The notes beneath the pieces are model-generated. The model ran no database searches. It was not told the DNA's origin and worked only from the letters and a program-made list of their open reading frames with translations. A stretch of 64,000 nucleotides of DNA, taken from contig NC_037093.1 of assembly GCF_002994745.2 (NCBI RefSeq), forward strand, positions 11,078,400-11,142,399, written 5' to 3'. Positions 61,001 to 64,000 of this stretch are shown piece after piece; positions within the stretch are counted from its first letter, which is position 1; each line of letters starts with the position of its first letter. Source of the stretch: Rosa chinensis (taxonomy: Eukaryota > Streptophyta > Magnoliopsida > Rosales > Rosaceae). Made by a program: the position numbers and the translations under genes.

Positions 61001-61815
61001 AATCGAGTCCACTTCACCTTCGTCTTCACTGTGATTTGCGAGTACCTTCACCCGATAGATCTCTCGCTTGTCACCCGAACCTTTGAGTTTACCCAAGAAG
61101 TGGACATGATAGAAGATCCCGGTCAGAATTGATGCCTAATCGAAATCCTTGCAACAGAGGCTTTAGAACCTAACGGCCGAGAGGGTTCCTTCCTCGGCCT
61201 ACAATCACTTGAAAGTAGTCAGATACAAGCGCAAATCAGATCTGAACCTCAGTCGACCATTTGGCCGCTAGTTGGCACGCCCGCGTAATTTAGAAGGATG
61301 ATTCAACCACAAGTCCCTCGGCCCTCATTTCGGCAGAGACGATTTTGAGGCAAACACTTATCTGATTAGAATTGATAACATTAAATGAGTTAAGCATTTG
61401 TAGTCTTATCCGGATGCAAAGAGGGTAATTGGGAAATTAGAATAGCATCACTTTTATTTGAACTTCAATACTTGCAAGGGAGGTTAGTGGTAGATAATCC
61501 AACTTCTAACTTCATCCATTATATTACTAGTTTATTTTAAAGTAGTTTAGTTTACATTTGAATATTTATTTTAATTTGGTTCACCACTCTATCCAACATA
61601 TAATTTCACTACCACCACAATGCACATACTCACTATGAGCCTAAATTTCCTTGTGAATTTAGGTTTGTAATTGTTCATTAGCATATTCTAGCTCTCCTTA
61701 GATTAATACCCTAGCTAGTGAAATGAATCCAATCCTCGTGGGTTCGACAACTTTTCTTAAATTCTTATATTATTACATGTACTCATTATACTTAAGGGTG
61801 GTTATTTGGCTAACA
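58092..61815 (+). mobile_element. Large solo LTR with nested LTR-like insert
   Basis: Begins TGTTGGATCATAATTC and ends TTTGGCTAACA, with target duplication ctaat at 58087-58091 and 61816-61820. A TATATAA box at about 59295-59301 is the likely LTR promoter, and the tail carries CGTGGGTTCGAC (61738-61749), typical of large plant Gypsy LTRs. No gag or pol. The 3.7-kb length probably includes a roughly 1-kb nested insertion near 60290-61380. Confidence 0.65.
60290..61380 (+). mobile_element. Probable nested LTR-type insertion (limits uncertain)
   Basis: Composition changes to higher GC. There is an inner TATA box (GTATATATAGC at about 60659-60669) and a TTGGCACGCCCGC at 61272-61284 resembling the primer site of the Tat element at 28187. 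No target duplication could be set, so the ends are approximate. Confidence 0.35.
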
Positions 61816-61820
61816 CTAAT

Positions 61821-62318
61821 GTTTGTCAAATTTAAATAGTGGTAATTTGTGTAATTCTTAGAACAAAGAAATTCATTAGGTGTAGAGTGATAAAAAAAAA
61901 AAATATTTGGATTTTTTTTTTCATTAAAATTTTATAGGAATTTGATCTAGAACTTCCCCTAAATTCTTAGTGTACTATACAAAATGTTATACAATAAATA
62001 AATGACCTAGGATTACCTACAACTAGACCCCGCAGAGCTGATCACATTTTGATTTTTGAGTAGATAGTGTCGTCTTTGTATTGTCATGTTTTAGACAAAT
62101 TATTCGAAAAATGACCTAAAACTACCTACACCTAGACCCGCCTTTACAGAATACTTCGCAAGAAGATATAAGAAACTTGACAAGTTTATGACGTTTTCTA
62201 CAACATGGCAGAATAAGTCATTTATGTTACATACTCATAATTCCAGGAATTCATGTGGCCAAGTCCCAAAAAAGTGTAAAACAATAAGATCGTTGTGATG
62301 AATGAAGCTTCTTCTCCT
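61821..62318. other. Intergenic
   Basis: AT-rich, with a poly-A run near 61891. Two similar short stretches around GACCTA and CTACCTACA-type sequence (62000-62030, 62110-62140). No gene. Confidence 0.4.
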
Positions 62319-62321
62319 TTA

Positions 62322-62949
62322 GAGCATCTTCAACCCTTTAGTCAAAAGCCAAAGTCATTTGGAAAATTTGACACCCCTAGTGTCATTACTATTCATTTAT
62401 ATTTTGCATCTCCAACCCCCTTTAGTCAAAAGTCATACCCATTTCATAATTTTAATTATTTTAGATAATTATTTAACTACAATATGAATTTATATATCAT
62501 ACATAATAATCTTATATAATATATCGTCGTTTAATTTTTTTATAGAAATTTTTATTCTATTTTTTCAAGTTTTTCTCGTTTAAAACTACATTACTCTATT
62601 ATTAGCCATTGAATTTAATTCATCGCATTTTTCTCACTGTTAGATTAGAAATTAAATAATTATATATTTATTTTTTAATTTTTGATATCAATTAATTTTG
62701 GCATTCTATTTTGAATCGAATTCATGAGGAGTGAATCAGAGCAACTCATTTTAAATAGTGGAAGGTGGGACCCAGCCTTCTTCTCCTAAGTCATTTTGGC
62801 TTTCTACCTTCATTCCTTAGTCATTTAGTCATTTTGACTCAAGCTATGACTCAAAAGCCATTTTGACACCCTTTTAATTTGGGTTGGAGATGATGAAAAA
62901 AAAAGCAACGTAGTCATTTTGACTTTTGACTCTATTGTTGGAGATGCCC
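62322..62949. mobile_element. MITE with about 40-bp terminal inverted repeats
   Basis: Begins GAGCATCTTCAACCC and ends GTTGGAGATGCCC. The terminal about 40 bases are imperfect inverted copies (both include GTCAAAAG-type blocks), flanked by TTA (62319-62321 and 62950-62952). The 3-bp TTA target suggests the PIF/Harbinger group. Non-coding, with internal repeats of AGTCATTTTGAC type. Confidence 0.75.
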
Positions 62950-62952
62950 TTA

Positions 62953-63980
62953 TTGTTATCTATTCATCTGTGTTTCTGCCCAAGGGAAAGAGTAGATGGC
63001 ATACCAACTTTGACCGGTATACTATGACAATGGTCACGGGCTCTGGTTTTTAGTAGGAAATGTGGGCCAAAATTATAATACCATTTTTGGAGTTGCAGGG
63101 TGAGGTATGAGGCTACATATATAAAAGCCAGAACCTCTTGTTTCCACTAAGTCAGTGATAAACTCTAAAGTCTAAGACCCTAGTTGTTTCATTTAATTCA
63201 TATATAATTCTAAATATATTGGTCGTTTAATAATGTCTATATCACATTACAAAACATGGGAATTGTGTAGTCCATGTCACATTATTACACCATATGTTAA
63301 TATCTAAATCCCAACAAGGTGCCTCAATTCTTCGGGCAACAGCTATGTGAAGTAAACACACGGGTTCTTAAGGTGGTGGTGGACACATGTTCTTGTGGTC
63401 CTTTGTAGAGATTTTGAAATGTAATTCCGTTTTGTTGTAGGGATACCCTTTAACTGATTGGTTATATGCCCCATGAACCATTAATGCATCACGAGAATCA
63501 TATAGTCCTTATGAACCTCTCTGAGGAGTTTTTTGACAAGATAGGTTTGCCTCGTTTTTTCAGTTGTTTTACATTAACTGTTTTTGAGGCGATTTTTTTA
63601 AGACTTTAATTGCAATCTGGGTACTTCCTTATCCATTAACAGGCATTTTGACAAATATTTTTGTGCTTACATTTTTTAAAATGTGTAAAATTGCTAAGCA
63701 CTTTAAATTAAGAAAAGTTTGAGTAAATGTAACTGCTATCTCTCAATCCTTGTTCTTTGACTTAATAAACAGATGTTAATTAGTGTATGTTATGTAGTTA
63801 TAGATACAATCGACCTAAAACTATCTATCATAAATACAAGGGCCCAATTCTTTCATTATTCATAACATTTATGTATCAAGTAAATATTCACTTGGAAAAA
63901 TTGATTTCAAGACCAAAAGAGAGAATTCCTTCCTCCTTGGATGTGTTCTATAAAATATAAATCAGTTGGAAGTGGAAGTA
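62953..63980. other. Intergenic or promoter region
   Basis: No open gene. A TATA-like CATATATAAAAGCC at about 63114-63127 could start a transcript, and CTATAAAATATAAAT at 63949-63963 lies just before an ATG at 63981. Confidence 0.35.
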
Positions 63981-64000
63981 ATGGAGGTTTTCAGAAATAT
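63981..64000 (+). CDS. Possible start of a gene cut by the window end
   Basis: ATGGAGGTTTTCAGAAATAT reads MEVFRN and then leaves the window, with a TATA-like box only about 20-30 bases upstream, closer than usual. Too short to name; it could be chance. Confidence 0.2.

Overview
The window is nuclear DNA of a flowering plant: genes with short GT-AG introns, telo-box and TGGGCT-type promoter motifs, and dense nested LTR retrotransposons. The RPB3, cyclase, Root cap and defensin-like genes fit a eudicot. A rosid such as Rosaceae is a guess from general resemblance and cannot be settled from sequence alone. No bacterial, organellar or CRISPR features were seen.

Layout. 1-4255: decayed Copia pol fragment split by a large solo LTR (95-2851). 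4624-5001: two-exon defensin-like peptide gene. 5143-21036 (minus strand): two tandem copies of a kynurenine-formamidase-type cyclase gene, each hit in an exon by a different Copia element (5383-11450 in exon 5 of one, 12405-20141 in exon 4 of the other). The second Copia itself carries two solo LTRs and a Tourist-like MITE. 24449-26376 (plus strand): an intact six-exon paralogue of the same cyclase, divergent from the broken copies. 26990-45616: a Root cap-domain gene cut in its proline-rich part by a 16-kb Ty3/Gypsy Tat-lineage element (27367-43420). That element holds a nested solo LTR and, on its opposite strand, a five-exon plant-mobile-domain-like gene (39309-42611) with its introns still present. 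45745-50192: internally deleted Copia (minus strand). 51401-54653: intact three-exon RNA polymerase II subunit gene RPB3. 57130-58059: LINE tail. 58092-61815: large solo LTR with a nested LTR-like insert. 62322-62949: MITE. The last 20 bases may be the start of a further gene.

Intact host genes are therefore three: defensin-like, cyclase and RPB3. The cyclase cluster went from at least three copies to one working copy by truncation and Copia insertion. The Root cap gene is disrupted. Most insertions have matching 5-bp target duplications (3 bp for the MITEs), so the order of nesting can be read directly. Many element stop codons look like C-to-T changes, as expected for silenced, methylated repeats.
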